Positions 32,239-41,648 of a stretch of DNA of 64,000 bases are shown in pieces. A program made the translations under genes and the position numbers. The notes under the pieces are model-generated. The model saw only the letters and a list, made by a program, of their open reading frames with translations, did not search any database and was not told the origin of the DNA. The DNA is from Pseudolabrys sp. (GTDB taxonomy: Bacteria > Pseudomonadota > Alphaproteobacteria > Rhizobiales > Xanthobacteraceae). The stretch is from the NCBI GenBank assembly GCA_017849615.1, contig JAFIGS010000011.1, positions 434,001 to 498,000 on the forward strand, in the 5' to 3' direction. The stretch's first letter is position 1. Each line of letters starts with the position of its first letter.

Positions 32239-34893
32239 CTACAACCCAAGCTCCCTGCCATAGACGCTCCCGCTGGCTGTTGAGATCAGCTTGAAGCCGA
32301 GTTCGTCGGCGAGTTGCCCCGTCTCGGACTTGGCGCTCGGGACACGAAGTTCGGCATGGCGAACCCCCAGCGCATTGAGCGCATCCAGCAAGTGTCGCAT
32401 CAGACCGGCGGAAATCTCCTGCGCCGCGGGGCCGGGTCTCGCGAGAATGGCGCATTCGGCGGTGTCGAAATCGGGGTCGCTGACCGAACGAACCAGCGCC
32501 AGCATGTGCTCGCCGTCGAAGGCGGCGAGCGTCATCTCCCGCTCGTAGTCGATCTGGGTCAGCCGCGCCGCGGTCTGGTGGCCGCGCTCGCGAAGCGGCG
32601 CGAAGAACGGATGCCACAGGCCGGCATCGCCGGCGCCTTCGGCGAGCGCGCGCAGCGCCGTTTCATCCTCCGGGCGGATCGGGCGAATTGATATCGCCTT
32701 CCCGCCTGCGGTCATCGTGCTTTCGAGGTGTTGCGGGTAGGGGCGGATGGCCATGCGCGCCTGCCGTGCGCCCGTCGCGGGCCGAACCCGGATGCGGCAA
32801 TCGACGGCGATCACGCCGTGCTGATCGCAAAGCAGCGGATTGATATCGATCTCGCTGATCTCGTCATGATCGGCGGCGATATTGCCGAGCTGCATCAGGA
32901 CGGCGACGACGCCGTCGATGTCCGCGGCCGGACGATCGCGAAAACCCTTGAGCAGCGCGGCGATGCGCGTGCGCCCGATCTGCGCGCGGGCCAGCGCGGT
33001 GTTGAGCGGCGGCAGTTCGAGCGACTTATCGCGGATGACTTCCACCGCTGTGCCGCCATGGCCGAACAGGATCATCGGGCCGAACACAGGGTCCGTCGTC
33101 ACGCCGGCGATCAATTCGTAGGCGCCCGGTCGCTGGATCATCTCCTGGACGACGAAACCTTCCTGCCGCGCCTGCGGTAGCTTCCTGGCCACATTGGCCG
33201 CGATGGTCTCCGCGGCCCGTTCGATGGCGGCCGCGCCGACGAGATTGAGCGCCACGCCGCCGACATCCGATTTGTGCACGACATCGCGCGAGCGGATTTT
33301 CAGCGCCACCGGCGTGCCGAACCTGGCCGCGATGGCCGCGGCAGCCTTGCCGTCGGCGGCAGCCGCGGTGCGCACGAAGGGAATGCCGTAGCAGCCGAGA
33401 ACGGCGGCAATCTCCGCGGCGTCGAGCCATTCGCGCCCATCGGCGAGAGTTTGTCCGATGAACGACCGCGCCGCCTGACGCTTCTCGCCTGACACCGGCG
33501 CCGCGGCCGCGGGCGTTTCCAGCAGCAGCTCCTGGCTTTGCCGGTAACGCACGAGGTGCATGAAGGAATGGACCGCGCGCTCCGGCGTCTCGTAGGTCGG
33601 TATGTGCGTCTCGGCCAACCTTGCGCGCCCGCCCTTGACGGTCGCCTCGCCGATCCAGGAGGCGAACACGTTCTTTCGAGCAGTCTTCGCGGCCAATGCG
33701 CCGATCAATCCGCCAGCCGCTTCCTCCGCGGTGACCACCGACGTGGGGCAATAGATGACCAGCACGTTATGAATGTCCGGGTCGTCGAGCAGCGCCGCCG
33801 TCGCGTTGGCGTAACGCTCCGTGCCGGCGTCGCCGATGATATCGATCGGGTTGGCGCGGCTCCAGGTGCGCGGCAGAACGGCATCGAGCTTTGAAATCGT
33901 CGCGGCGGAAATCGTTGCGAGCTTGCCGCCTTCCGCGATCAACTGGTCCGTTGCCAGCACGCCGGCGCCGCCGCCATTGCTGACGATCACCAGATCGTCG
34001 GATGCCTGCTTCGGCATACGCGCCAATGTCGCCGCGGCGTCGAACACTTCCTCGAAGCCGGTGACGCGCAATATGCCGGCGCGACGGAAAGCGGCATCGT
34101 AAACGGCGTCGGCGCCAGCCAGTGCGCCGGTGTGGGAGCTCGCGGCGCGGGCGCCTTCCTCGGCGCGGCCCGCCTTGATGGCGACCACCGGCTTGACGCG
34201 GGCCGCGCGCCGCGCAGCCGACATAAACTTACGCGCGTTGGTAATGCCCTCCGCATAGATCAGGATCGCCTCGGTGCCGCGGTCCATGGCGAAGTAATCG
34301 AGCAGGTCGCCGAAATCAACGTCGGCCATGTCGCCGACCGAGACGACGGCGGAAAAGCCGATGCCGCGCGGCTGCGCCCAGTCGAGAACGCTGGTGGCGA
34401 TGGCGCCCGATTGCGTGAGCAAAGCGAGATTACCAGGCAGGATCGGCGCCGGCGCGAAGGTGGCGTTGACGCCGATGCCCGGCATGGCGACGCCGAGGCA
34501 GTTCGGTCCGATGATGCGCAGGAGGTGCGGACGCGCGGCCTCAAGGATTTGTTGTCTGTGGGCCGCACCGGCCGCGCCCTCGAAGCCTGCGGTCAGCACG
34601 ACGGCTGCTTTGGTGCCCCGCCGCCCCAGTTCGGCAATAATGGGCGCCACCGTGTCGGGGGGCGTCGCGATGATGGCAAGGTCCGGCGCCTCGGTCAGCA
34701 GCGCGACATCGCCGAGGCTGGCGAGCCCGGCAACGGCAGGTTCATTCGGATTGACCGGATAGATCGGGCCGTTGAAACCGGCGGCGACGAGGTTTGTTAT
34801 CAGCGCGTGCCCGACGGATCGCGGACGGTTAGAAGCCCCCACCAAGGCGATCGAACGAGGGACGAACAGACTGCCGAGATTTCGGACGGACAT
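32239..34893 (-). CDS. Fused NDP-forming acyl-CoA ligase and GNAT acetyltransferase (Pat-like)
   Basis: 884 residues from ATG 34893 (MSVRNLGSLFVPRSIALVGA). Domains: CoA-binding about 1-130 (NRPRSVGHAL), flavodoxin-like ligase domains about 140-460 (IIGPNCLGVAMPG, SSHTGALAGADAVYDAA), ATP-grasp about 490-700 (VALKIRSRDVVHKSDVGGVA) and a GNAT domain about 720-884. The SHTG histidine that carries phosphate in active ligases is present. In the GNAT part the acetyl-CoA loop is degenerate (RPGPAAQEISAGLM). It may act as a protein lysine acyltransferase or as an acyl-CoA synthetase. Confidence 0.87.
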   Translation of the reverse strand: MSVRNLGSLFVPRSIALVGASNRPRSVGHALITNLVAAGFNGPIYPVNPNEPAVAGLASLGDVALLTEAPDLAIIATPPDTVAPIIAELGRRGTKAAVVLTAGFEGAAGAAHRQQILEAARPHLLRIIGPNCLGVAMPGIGVNATFAPAPILPGNLALLTQSGAIATSVLDWAQPRGIGFSAVVSVGDMADVDFGDLLDYFAMDRGTEAILIYAEGITNARKFMSAARRAARVKPVVAIKAGRAEEGARAASSHTGALAGADAVYDAAFRRAGILRVTGFEEVFDAAATLARMPKQASDDLVIVSNGGGAGVLATDQLIAEGGKLATISAATISKLDAVLPRTWSRANPIDIIGDAGTERYANATAALLDDPDIHNVLVIYCPTSVVTAEEAAGGLIGALAAKTARKNVFASWIGEATVKGGRARLAETHIPTYETPERAVHSFMHLVRYRQSQELLLETPAAAAPVSGEKRQAARSFIGQTLADGREWLDAAEIAAVLGCYGIPFVRTAAAADGKAAAAIAARFGTPVALKIRSRDVVHKSDVGGVALNLVGAAAIERAAETIAANVARKLPQARQEGFVVQEMIQRPGAYELIAGVTTDPVFGPMILFGHGGTAVEVIRDKSLELPPLNTALARAQIGRTRIAALLKGFRDRPAADIDGVVAVLMQLGNIAADHDEISEIDINPLLCDQHGVIAVDCRIRVRPATGARQARMAIRPYPQHLESTMTAGGKAISIRPIRPEDETALRALAEGAGDAGLWHPFFAPLRERGHQTAARLTQIDYEREMTLAAFDGEHMLALVRSVSDPDFDTAECAILARPGPAAQEISAGLMRHLLDALNALGVRHAELRVPSAKSETGQLADELGFKLISTASGSVYGRELGL

Positions 34894-35043
34894 TGCTGAA
34901 AGGCGCTTGAGTCTGAGATGGACCGATTGGCACCGGCGATGTTGATGGTAATTACCGCCGCCGCCCTTGATCTGGCGCAAAACATTGGACTTTGGTGGCG
35001 CAATGCGGTTTGGCTTGCTCGTTGAACCAGGGTCTTATCTCTC

Positions 35044-36027
35044 GTGAGCATCGGACTCATCGCGCTGCTGGACGACGTCGCCGCGCTGGCCAAGGTCGCT
35101 GCGGCTTCCCTCGACGATGTTGCGGGACAGGCGGCGAAAGCCGGCGCCAAGGCGGCCGGCGTCATTATCGACGATACGGCGGTGACGCCGGGTTATGTGA
35201 TCGGCTTTGCCGCCAAACGGGAACTGCCGATCGTCGGCAAGATTGCGCTCGGATCGCTGCGCAACAAGCTCATCGTCCTGCTGCCCGCAGCGCTGGTGTT
35301 GAGTTATTTTCTGCCATGGATCATCACGCCGCTGCTGATGATCGGCGGCGCCTATCTTTGCTACGAGGGCGCCGAGAAGGCCGTCGAGGCGGTGCTGCCA
35401 CATCGTGTGCATGAGCACGAGGCGAAGCTGGAATCGGTCGCGCTGAATCCGCGCTCACTCGAGGATGAAAAGGTCGCGAGCGCGATCAAGACCGACTTCA
35501 TCCTGTCGGCGGAGATCATGGCCATCGCGCTGGTCGCCATTCCCGCCGGCAGCATCGTGACGCAGGCGCTGGTGCTGGCGGCGGTGGCGATCGGCATCAC
35601 GGCGGCGGTTTACGGCGTTGTCGCGCTGATCGTGAAAGCCGACGATGTCGGCATAGCGTTGGCGCGCAACGACAGCCGGTCCGCGCTCGGCTGGATTAGC
35701 CGCTCATCGGGGCGCGCGCTCGTGCGAGGCATGCCTTACTTCCTGACGTTTCTCAGCGTCGTCGGCACGGCCGCCATGATCTGGGTCGGCGGCGGCATTG
35801 TTTTGCACGGCCTTGAAGTTTACGGCCCGCCGCAGATTCATCACGGCGTCGAAAGCGCGGCGCACGCGGCTTCCGTGCTGGCGCCGGCGCTCGGCCCGGT
35901 GCTGGCATGGGCGGCCGTCGCCGCGATCTCCGGCGTCATCGGGCTTCTGCTCGGCGGCGCGCTTATCCCGATCGTCGAATTCGCCCTGGCGCCGGCGTGG
36001 AAGCGCGCCAAGGCTCTCGTTCGCTGA
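35044..36027 (+). CDS. DUF808-family inner-membrane protein (YedI-like)
   Basis: 327 residues from GTG 35044. Begins MSIGLIALLDDVAALAKVAA, then DDTAVTPGYVIGFAAKRELP, both family hallmarks. Four to six membrane segments follow, including LIVLLPAALVLSYFLPWIIT and the last one near 290-310. Function unknown. Divergent from the ligase/GNAT gene and convergent with the sugar ABC operon, 4 bases from malG-like stop. Confidence 0.88.
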   Translation: MSIGLIALLDDVAALAKVAAASLDDVAGQAAKAGAKAAGVIIDDTAVTPGYVIGFAAKRELPIVGKIALGSLRNKLIVLLPAALVLSYFLPWIITPLLMIGGAYLCYEGAEKAVEAVLPHRVHEHEAKLESVALNPRSLEDEKVASAIKTDFILSAEIMAIALVAIPAGSIVTQALVLAAVAIGITAAVYGVVALIVKADDVGIALARNDSRSALGWISRSSGRALVRGMPYFLTFLSVVGTAAMIWVGGGIVLHGLEVYGPPQIHHGVESAAHAASVLAPALGPVLAWAAVAAISGVIGLLLGGALIPIVEFALAPAWKRAKALVR

Positions 36028-36031
36028 CGAA

Positions 36032-36958
36032 CTATTCCTTGACGGCCCCGGTCATCGCCGACACGTAGTGCTCGACGAAGAAGGCGTAGAGGATGACCAG
36101 CGGCAGCGAGCCGATCATGGCGCCGGCCATCAGCGAGCCCCAGCGATAGATGTCGCCGTCGACCAGCGCCGTAACGATGGCGACCGGCACGGTCTTGTAC
36201 TGGGTCGAGGAAATGAAGGTCAGCGCGTAGATGAACTCGTTCCAGCACAAGGTGAAGCAGAAGATGAAGGCCGAGATCAGCCCCGGCACGGCGAGCGGCA
36301 GGATAATCCGGGTCAGGATCTGCCAGCGGCTGGCGCCGTCCATCAGCGCGCATTCCTCGAGCTCGAACGGGATGGTCTTGAAATAGCCCATCAGCAGCCA
36401 GGTCGAGAACGGAATGAGGATGGTCGGATAGGTCAGGATCAGCGCGAACGGCGTGTCGAACAGGCCGTACTGATAGACCACCGTCGACAGCGGAATGAAC
36501 AGGATCGACGGCGGCACGAGATAGGCGAGGAAGATCAGCCCGCCGGTCACGGTGGCGCCCTTGAAGCGCAGGCGCACCAGCGCGTAGGCGGCGAGCACGC
36601 TGGCGAAGATCGACAGCGCCGTGGCGCAGACCGCGACCAGCATCGTGTTCCACAGCCAGGTCGGATACTGCGTGTCGAACAGCAGCTTGGTGATGTGCTT
36701 GAGCGTCGGCGACCAGGTCCAGAACGGGTTGAAGGTCTCCATGTCGAGCAACTGCTCGTCCGGCTTCACCGAGGTCAGCGCCATCCAGTAGAACGGGAAC
36801 AGCAGCACCAGCAGGATCAGCCCGAGCGGCAGATACAGCGTCACCATCCGGCGCGGCACGCTGTTGAGATAGCTCATGCCTTCGCTATGGTCGGCGTTGG
36901 CCTGCGCGGCCAGCACGCGTTGCGGGCGGGCGGCCTTCTCGGCGAGCACATCAGTCAT
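36032..36958 (-). CDS. Carbohydrate ABC importer permease (MalG-type)
   Basis: 308 residues from ATG 36958; a GTG three codons earlier is in frame. Six membrane helices, from RMVTLYLPLGLILLVLLFPF on, and the coupling loop EECALMDGASRWQILTRIIL carrying the EAA motif. It pairs with the MalF-type permease upstream. The start codon overlaps the stop of a short reading frame through ATGACTGA. Confidence 0.92.
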   Translation of the reverse strand: MTDVLAEKAARPQRVLAAQANADHSEGMSYLNSVPRRMVTLYLPLGLILLVLLFPFYWMALTSVKPDEQLLDMETFNPFWTWSPTLKHITKLLFDTQYPTWLWNTMLVAVCATALSIFASVLAAYALVRLRFKGATVTGGLIFLAYLVPPSILFIPLSTVVYQYGLFDTPFALILTYPTILIPFSTWLLMGYFKTIPFELEECALMDGASRWQILTRIILPLAVPGLISAFIFCFTLCWNEFIYALTFISSTQYKTVPVAIVTALVDGDIYRWGSLMAGAMIGSLPLVILYAFFVEHYVSAMTGAVKE

Positions 36959-37049
36959 TGTCGCCACCCACGCGCGCGTGGCGCGTGCGCCATTCGCGCA
37001 AAATGAAAAACTGATCCGGCTTCCGAGTTGCGAAGAATGTCTCAGTCAT
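36951..37049 (-). CDS. Possible 32-residue peptide between the two permease genes
   Basis: Starts at ATG 37049 inside the end of the malF-like gene and stops inside the start of the malG-like gene. It reads MTETFFATRKPDQFFILREW and ends RVGGDND. Both junctions carry CGACAATGACTGA, so the ATG of the later gene and the stop of the earlier one overlap identically twice. The segment may be a real small membrane-adjacent or leader peptide, or a by-product of a duplication of the junction. Codon use looks like that of its neighbours. Confidence 0.4.
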   Translation of the reverse strand: MTETFFATRKPDQFFILREWRTRHARVGGDND

Positions 37050-37998
37050 TGTCGGCACCCTGTTGCCACTTGCGGCGCTGCAGGCCGAACCACGACACCA
37101 TGATCGCGGCGAGGAGGAACGGGATCATCGCGGTGGCGATCGCGGCGCCTTCGCCGAGATAGCCGCTCATGATCGCGCGCTGGTACGAGAACGTCGCCAT
37201 CAGATGCGTGGCGTTGACCGGGCCGCCGCGCGTCATCACCCAGATGAGCTGGAAGTCGGTGAAGGTGAACAGCACCGAGAAGGTCATCACCACGGCGATG
37301 ATCGGGGTGAGCAGCGGATAGGTGATGAAGCGGAAGCGCTGCCACGGCGAGGCGCCGTCGATGGTCGCGGCCTCGTAGAGCGAGGGCGACACGGTCTGCA
37401 GGCCCGCAAGCAGGGTGATCGCCACGAACGGCACGCCGCGCCAGATATTGGCGAAGATCACCGACCAGCGCGCGTTCCACACATCGCCGAGGAAATCGAT
37501 ATTCTGGGTGATCAGCCCCATCTTCTTGAGCGACCACGAGATGATGGAGAATTGCGGGTCGAACAGCCACCAGAAGGCGATCGCCGACAGCACGGTCGGC
37601 ACGATGAACGGGATCAGCACCACGGCGCGGATGATCGCCTTGAACGGCATGTTCTCGTTCAGGAGCAGCGCCAGATAAAGCCCGATGGCGAATTTGATGA
37701 TGCTGGCGACGGTCGTGTAGAGGATTGTGTTGAACACTGACAGCCAGAACACCGGATCGTCGCGCAGGAAGTCGTAATTCTCGAGGCCGACGAACACGCC
37801 CTCGCGGCCGAGCCGCGCATCGGTGAACGACAGCCACACGCCCAGCCCGAGCGGATAGGCCAGAAACAGGATGAGGAACGCCGCCGCCGGCAGCATGAAC
37901 CACGCACCGAGCCAGTTCTTGTTGACCTTGAGACGGTCCCAGGCGGTGACCTCACGGATCTCCCGGGCCGGTTTGGCTCCTTGCAGGGCGATGCTCAC
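37042..37998 (-). CDS. Carbohydrate ABC importer permease (MalF-type)
   Basis: 318 residues from GTG 37998, with GGAGG ahead. Six helices, the first at WFMLPAAAFLILFLAYPLGL, and the EAA loop LYEAATIDGASPWQRFRFIT. It forms the channel with the MalG-type protein. 69 bases separate it from the binding-protein stop upstream, including a strong hairpin. Its last residues, QQGADND, resemble the end of the tiny reading frame that follows. Confidence 0.92.
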   Translation of the reverse strand: MSIALQGAKPAREIREVTAWDRLKVNKNWLGAWFMLPAAAFLILFLAYPLGLGVWLSFTDARLGREGVFVGLENYDFLRDDPVFWLSVFNTILYTTVASIIKFAIGLYLALLLNENMPFKAIIRAVVLIPFIVPTVLSAIAFWWLFDPQFSIISWSLKKMGLITQNIDFLGDVWNARWSVIFANIWRGVPFVAITLLAGLQTVSPSLYEAATIDGASPWQRFRFITYPLLTPIIAVVMTFSVLFTFTDFQLIWVMTRGGPVNATHLMATFSYQRAIMSGYLGEGAAIATAMIPFLLAAIMVSWFGLQRRKWQQGADND

Positions 37999-38030
37999 GA
38001 GCGATGGCCTCCCGAAAAAGGAAGAAAATG

Positions 38031-38057
38031 CCGGCAGAGGCGACGGGCCTCTGCCGG
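38031..38057 (-). terminator. Stem-loop after the sugar-binding protein gene
   Basis: Eleven-base arms CCGGCAGAGGC (38031-38041) and GCCTCTGCCGG (38047-38057) with a 5-base loop, 10 bases beyond the stop of the leftward gene. No T-run; likely protects the binding-protein mRNA and lowers read-through to the permeases. Confidence 0.7.
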
Positions 38058-38067
38058 CTGAACAGCC

Positions 38068-39381
38068 TTAGCGATAGATGCGCTTGAGCTGGCGTTCGGC
38101 ACCGGCGATGGCGCCCTTGGCGTCTTCGCGGCCCGTGCAGTAGTTCGCGAACATGTCGAGCACGACGAAGTCGGCGATCGCGGTCGCCGCCTTTTCGCCG
38201 ACCGAGCCGAGGCCGCCCGCGGTGAGCGAACGCTTGGCGACATCGCGATACGGCGTGTTCTTCGGGTCCGACGTCCAGATCGGGTTGGCGTCGTACTCGT
38301 TGAGGCAGTGCGTCAGGTAGCCCTTCGCCGCCTGGATCCACGGATTGAAGTTCTGCGCGTCGAGCATGAAGGCGATGAGCGCCTTACAGGCCTGCGGGTT
38401 CTTCGTGTAGGTCATCGCCAGGATCGGGTACATCAGATGCAGCTCGGTCGGCTTGCCGACCGGACCCACCGGGAAGTACGCGTGGTTCATGTCCTCGGCG
38501 ATGTCCTTGGCGCTGTTCTGGGCCGCGACGTAGATCGAGATGCCGTTATTGGTCCAGAAGATTTCCTTGGCGAGGAACGCCTTGTTGTTGGATGCATCGT
38601 TCCACGAGGCGACACCCGGGATCATGTGGCCGTAGAGCGCCTTGGCGTAATCCAGAGCCTTGACGGTTTCCGGCGAGTTGATGGTCACCTTGTCGTTCTT
38701 GTCCACGACCTGGCCGCCCTGGGCCCACAGACACCAGTGAATCCAGGTGTTGCCGTCGCCCGAAGCATGGCCAAGCGCAAAGCCGCCCGGCGTGCCCTGG
38801 GCCTTCATGGCCTTGGCGTATTCGAGGAATTCGTCGGTCTTGGTCGGGAACTGCGACCAGCCGGCCTTCTTGGAGGCTTCGACGCGCCAGTTGATGAGCG
38901 CGCCCGAGTAGCAGATCGGGATCGCGATCCACTTGTTGCCGCTCTTGCCGTACTTCACGGCGCTGTCGACCCAGCCGCCATGCGCCTTGCCGAGATAATC
39001 GGCGACGTCTGTCATGTCGAGGCACTTCTGCGGGAACAGATGCGGTAGCGAATAGAGGCCCCAGAACAGGTCCGGGCCGGTGCCGGTGTTGGCGGCGACC
39101 GAAGCCTTCGGCTGCACGTCTTCATAGGATTCGCGCGAGATTTCGACCGGGACGCCGGTCGCCTTGGTGAAGGCGTCGATCAGCTTCACGAAGGCGTCGT
39201 CTTCCGCCTGCACAAAGTATTTCCAGCGCAGCATCGACAGCTTGGCGCCCTTTTCCGGCTTCCACGGTGCGTTCTGCGCCCAGGCCTTGGCCCAGTCGAG
39301 CAGGGCGGGGCCGCTCAGCGCGCTGATGGCGCCGAATGCCGTGGCGCCTTTAACCAATGTACGGCGTGTCAGGTCAGTCAT
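38068..39381 (-). CDS. Extracellular sugar-binding protein (family 1), Tat-exported
   Basis: 437 residues from ATG 39381. N-terminal twin-arginine signal MTDLTRRTLVKGATAFGAIS (TRRTLVK) suggests folded export. Mature part has the family pattern MLRWKYFVQAEDDAFVKLID, DAFTKATGVPVE and TGTGPDLFWGLYSLPHLFP. It lies between the ATPase gene upstream and the permease genes downstream. The substrate is probably a sugar or sugar acid, judging from the enzymes that follow. Confidence 0.92.
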   Translation of the reverse strand: MTDLTRRTLVKGATAFGAISALSGPALLDWAKAWAQNAPWKPEKGAKLSMLRWKYFVQAEDDAFVKLIDAFTKATGVPVEISRESYEDVQPKASVAANTGTGPDLFWGLYSLPHLFPQKCLDMTDVADYLGKAHGGWVDSAVKYGKSGNKWIAIPICYSGALINWRVEASKKAGWSQFPTKTDEFLEYAKAMKAQGTPGGFALGHASGDGNTWIHWCLWAQGGQVVDKNDKVTINSPETVKALDYAKALYGHMIPGVASWNDASNNKAFLAKEIFWTNNGISIYVAAQNSAKDIAEDMNHAYFPVGPVGKPTELHLMYPILAMTYTKNPQACKALIAFMLDAQNFNPWIQAAKGYLTHCLNEYDANPIWTSDPKNTPYRDVAKRSLTAGGLGSVGEKAATAIADFVVLDMFANYCTGREDAKGAIAGAERQLKRIYR

Positions 39382-39425
39382 TGTTCTCTCCCTATGGGTC
39401 CGGTTTTGTTTTGGACGCAATTATT

Positions 39426-40505
<1,080 letters not shown>

Positions 40506-40614
40506 TTCAGTCCCTCCCTGACGACGCTCGATTTTTTATCGAGCATCACCGCGCGCAGGATTGTTCCTGTCTTCGCGGCCGATGCGTCTGACATGCTGCC
40601 TGCAACGCGCAGGT

Positions 40615-40630
40615 GATATCATCATATGAT
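40615..40630. promoter_or_regulatory. Possible operator ahead of the sugar importer operon
   Basis: GATATC next to ATCATATGAT, a perfect 10-base palindrome, about 115 bases upstream of the ATPase gene. It would suit a GntR- or LacI-type regulator of sugar-acid genes; no such regulator is in the window. Confidence 0.35.
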
Positions 40631-40703
40631 CTCGCCTGCGGCAAGTGCGCACATGCCCACCGCGCCCGCGCCGCAGGCGCATTTATTAGTCTTTTGTCGC
40701 AGA

Positions 40704-41462
40704 TCAGGTCGTCATGCCGCCGTCGATCTGCATGGTCTGGCCGGTGTAGTAGCTGGATTCGTCGGAAGCGAGCCAAACCGCGCCCGCTGCTATTTCTTCC
40801 GGCGTGCCGAGGCGGCCGATCGGCTGGCGGTCGATAAAATCCTGACGCACGTCCTTTGCCGATTTGGCGAGTTTTTTGGCATTCGTGGCGATGCGGTCGT
40901 TGAGCGATGGCGACTGGATGGTGCCGGGGCAGATGGCATTGACGCGCAGACCCTGGCGGACGAAGTCGGCCGCCATCGCCTTGGTCAGCCCGATCACGGC
41001 GGCCTTCGTCGTGCCGTACACATAACGATTGGGCAGGCCGCGGATCGAGCCCGCAACCGACGCGATATTGATGATCGATCCGCCGCCGTTCTTGAGCATC
41101 GCCGGCACGAAGGCGCGCAAGGTGCGATGCATGGATTTGACGTTGAGGTCGAAGGAAAAATCCCAGTCGTCCTCGCTGCATTCGAGAATGCTGCCTTGAT
41201 GCACGAAGCCGGCGCAGTTGGCGAGAATGTCCGGCGCGCCGAATTCCTTGATCACTTTGGCCGCGAGCGCGTTCACGGCTTCGGTCGAGCGGGCATCCAG
41301 CGCGTAAACCTTGGCCTTCTTGAGGTCCTTCAGCTTCGACGCGTCGAGGTCGGTGGCGATCACCTTGGCGCCTTCGTTGACGAAGGCCTGCGCAATCGCG
41401 CGCCCGATTCCCTGTCCGGCCGCCGTCACGAACGCGACCTTGCCCTTCAAACGTCCTGGCAC
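40704..41462 (-). CDS. Short-chain dehydrogenase, 2-keto-3-deoxy-fuconate dehydrogenase-like
   Basis: 252 residues from GTG 41462 with GGAGAG 7 bases ahead. NAD-binding TAAGQGIGRA, catalytic Ser in IINIASVAG, YxxxK in RYVYGTTKAAV, and the C-terminal YYTGQTMQIDGGMTT. The N-terminal GRLKGKVAFVTAAGQGIGRA is close to dehydrogenases of the L-fuconate pathway as I remember them. With the dehydratase it would oxidise a 2-keto-3-deoxy sugar acid. Confidence 0.87.
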   Translation of the reverse strand: MPGRLKGKVAFVTAAGQGIGRAIAQAFVNEGAKVIATDLDASKLKDLKKAKVYALDARSTEAVNALAAKVIKEFGAPDILANCAGFVHQGSILECSEDDWDFSFDLNVKSMHRTLRAFVPAMLKNGGGSIINIASVAGSIRGLPNRYVYGTTKAAVIGLTKAMAADFVRQGLRVNAICPGTIQSPSLNDRIATNAKKLAKSAKDVRQDFIDRQPIGRLGTPEEIAAGAVWLASDESSYYTGQTMQIDGGMTT

Positions 41463-41517
41463 TGTTTTCTCTCCCGATACTATGTTTGTCGGTTGCCTTT
41501 GCGGCATATTCTGCGGG

Positions 41518-41635
41518 CCCCCTCTCCCCTTGGGGGAGAGGGTTGGGGTGAGGGGGCAAGTGAATCCGATAGTTCGTAACCCCTCACCCGGATCGCTGAC
41601 GCGATCCGACCTCTCCCTATGGGAGAGGTGAAGCG
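41518..41635. repeat. Dispersed hairpin repeat (family D), copy 1
   Basis: CCCCTCTCCCCTTGGGGGAGAGGG hairpin, a link, CCCCTCACCC, a GGATCGC-TGAC-GCGATCC hairpin, and CCTCTCCCTATGGGAGAGG. The copy at 57222-57346 is inverted but follows the same order. In the middle stem this copy has GGATCGC/GCGATCC and the other GGATTGC/GCAATCC, a paired change that keeps the stem. Confidence 0.85.
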
Positions 41636-41648
41636 CGCAAGACGTTGG

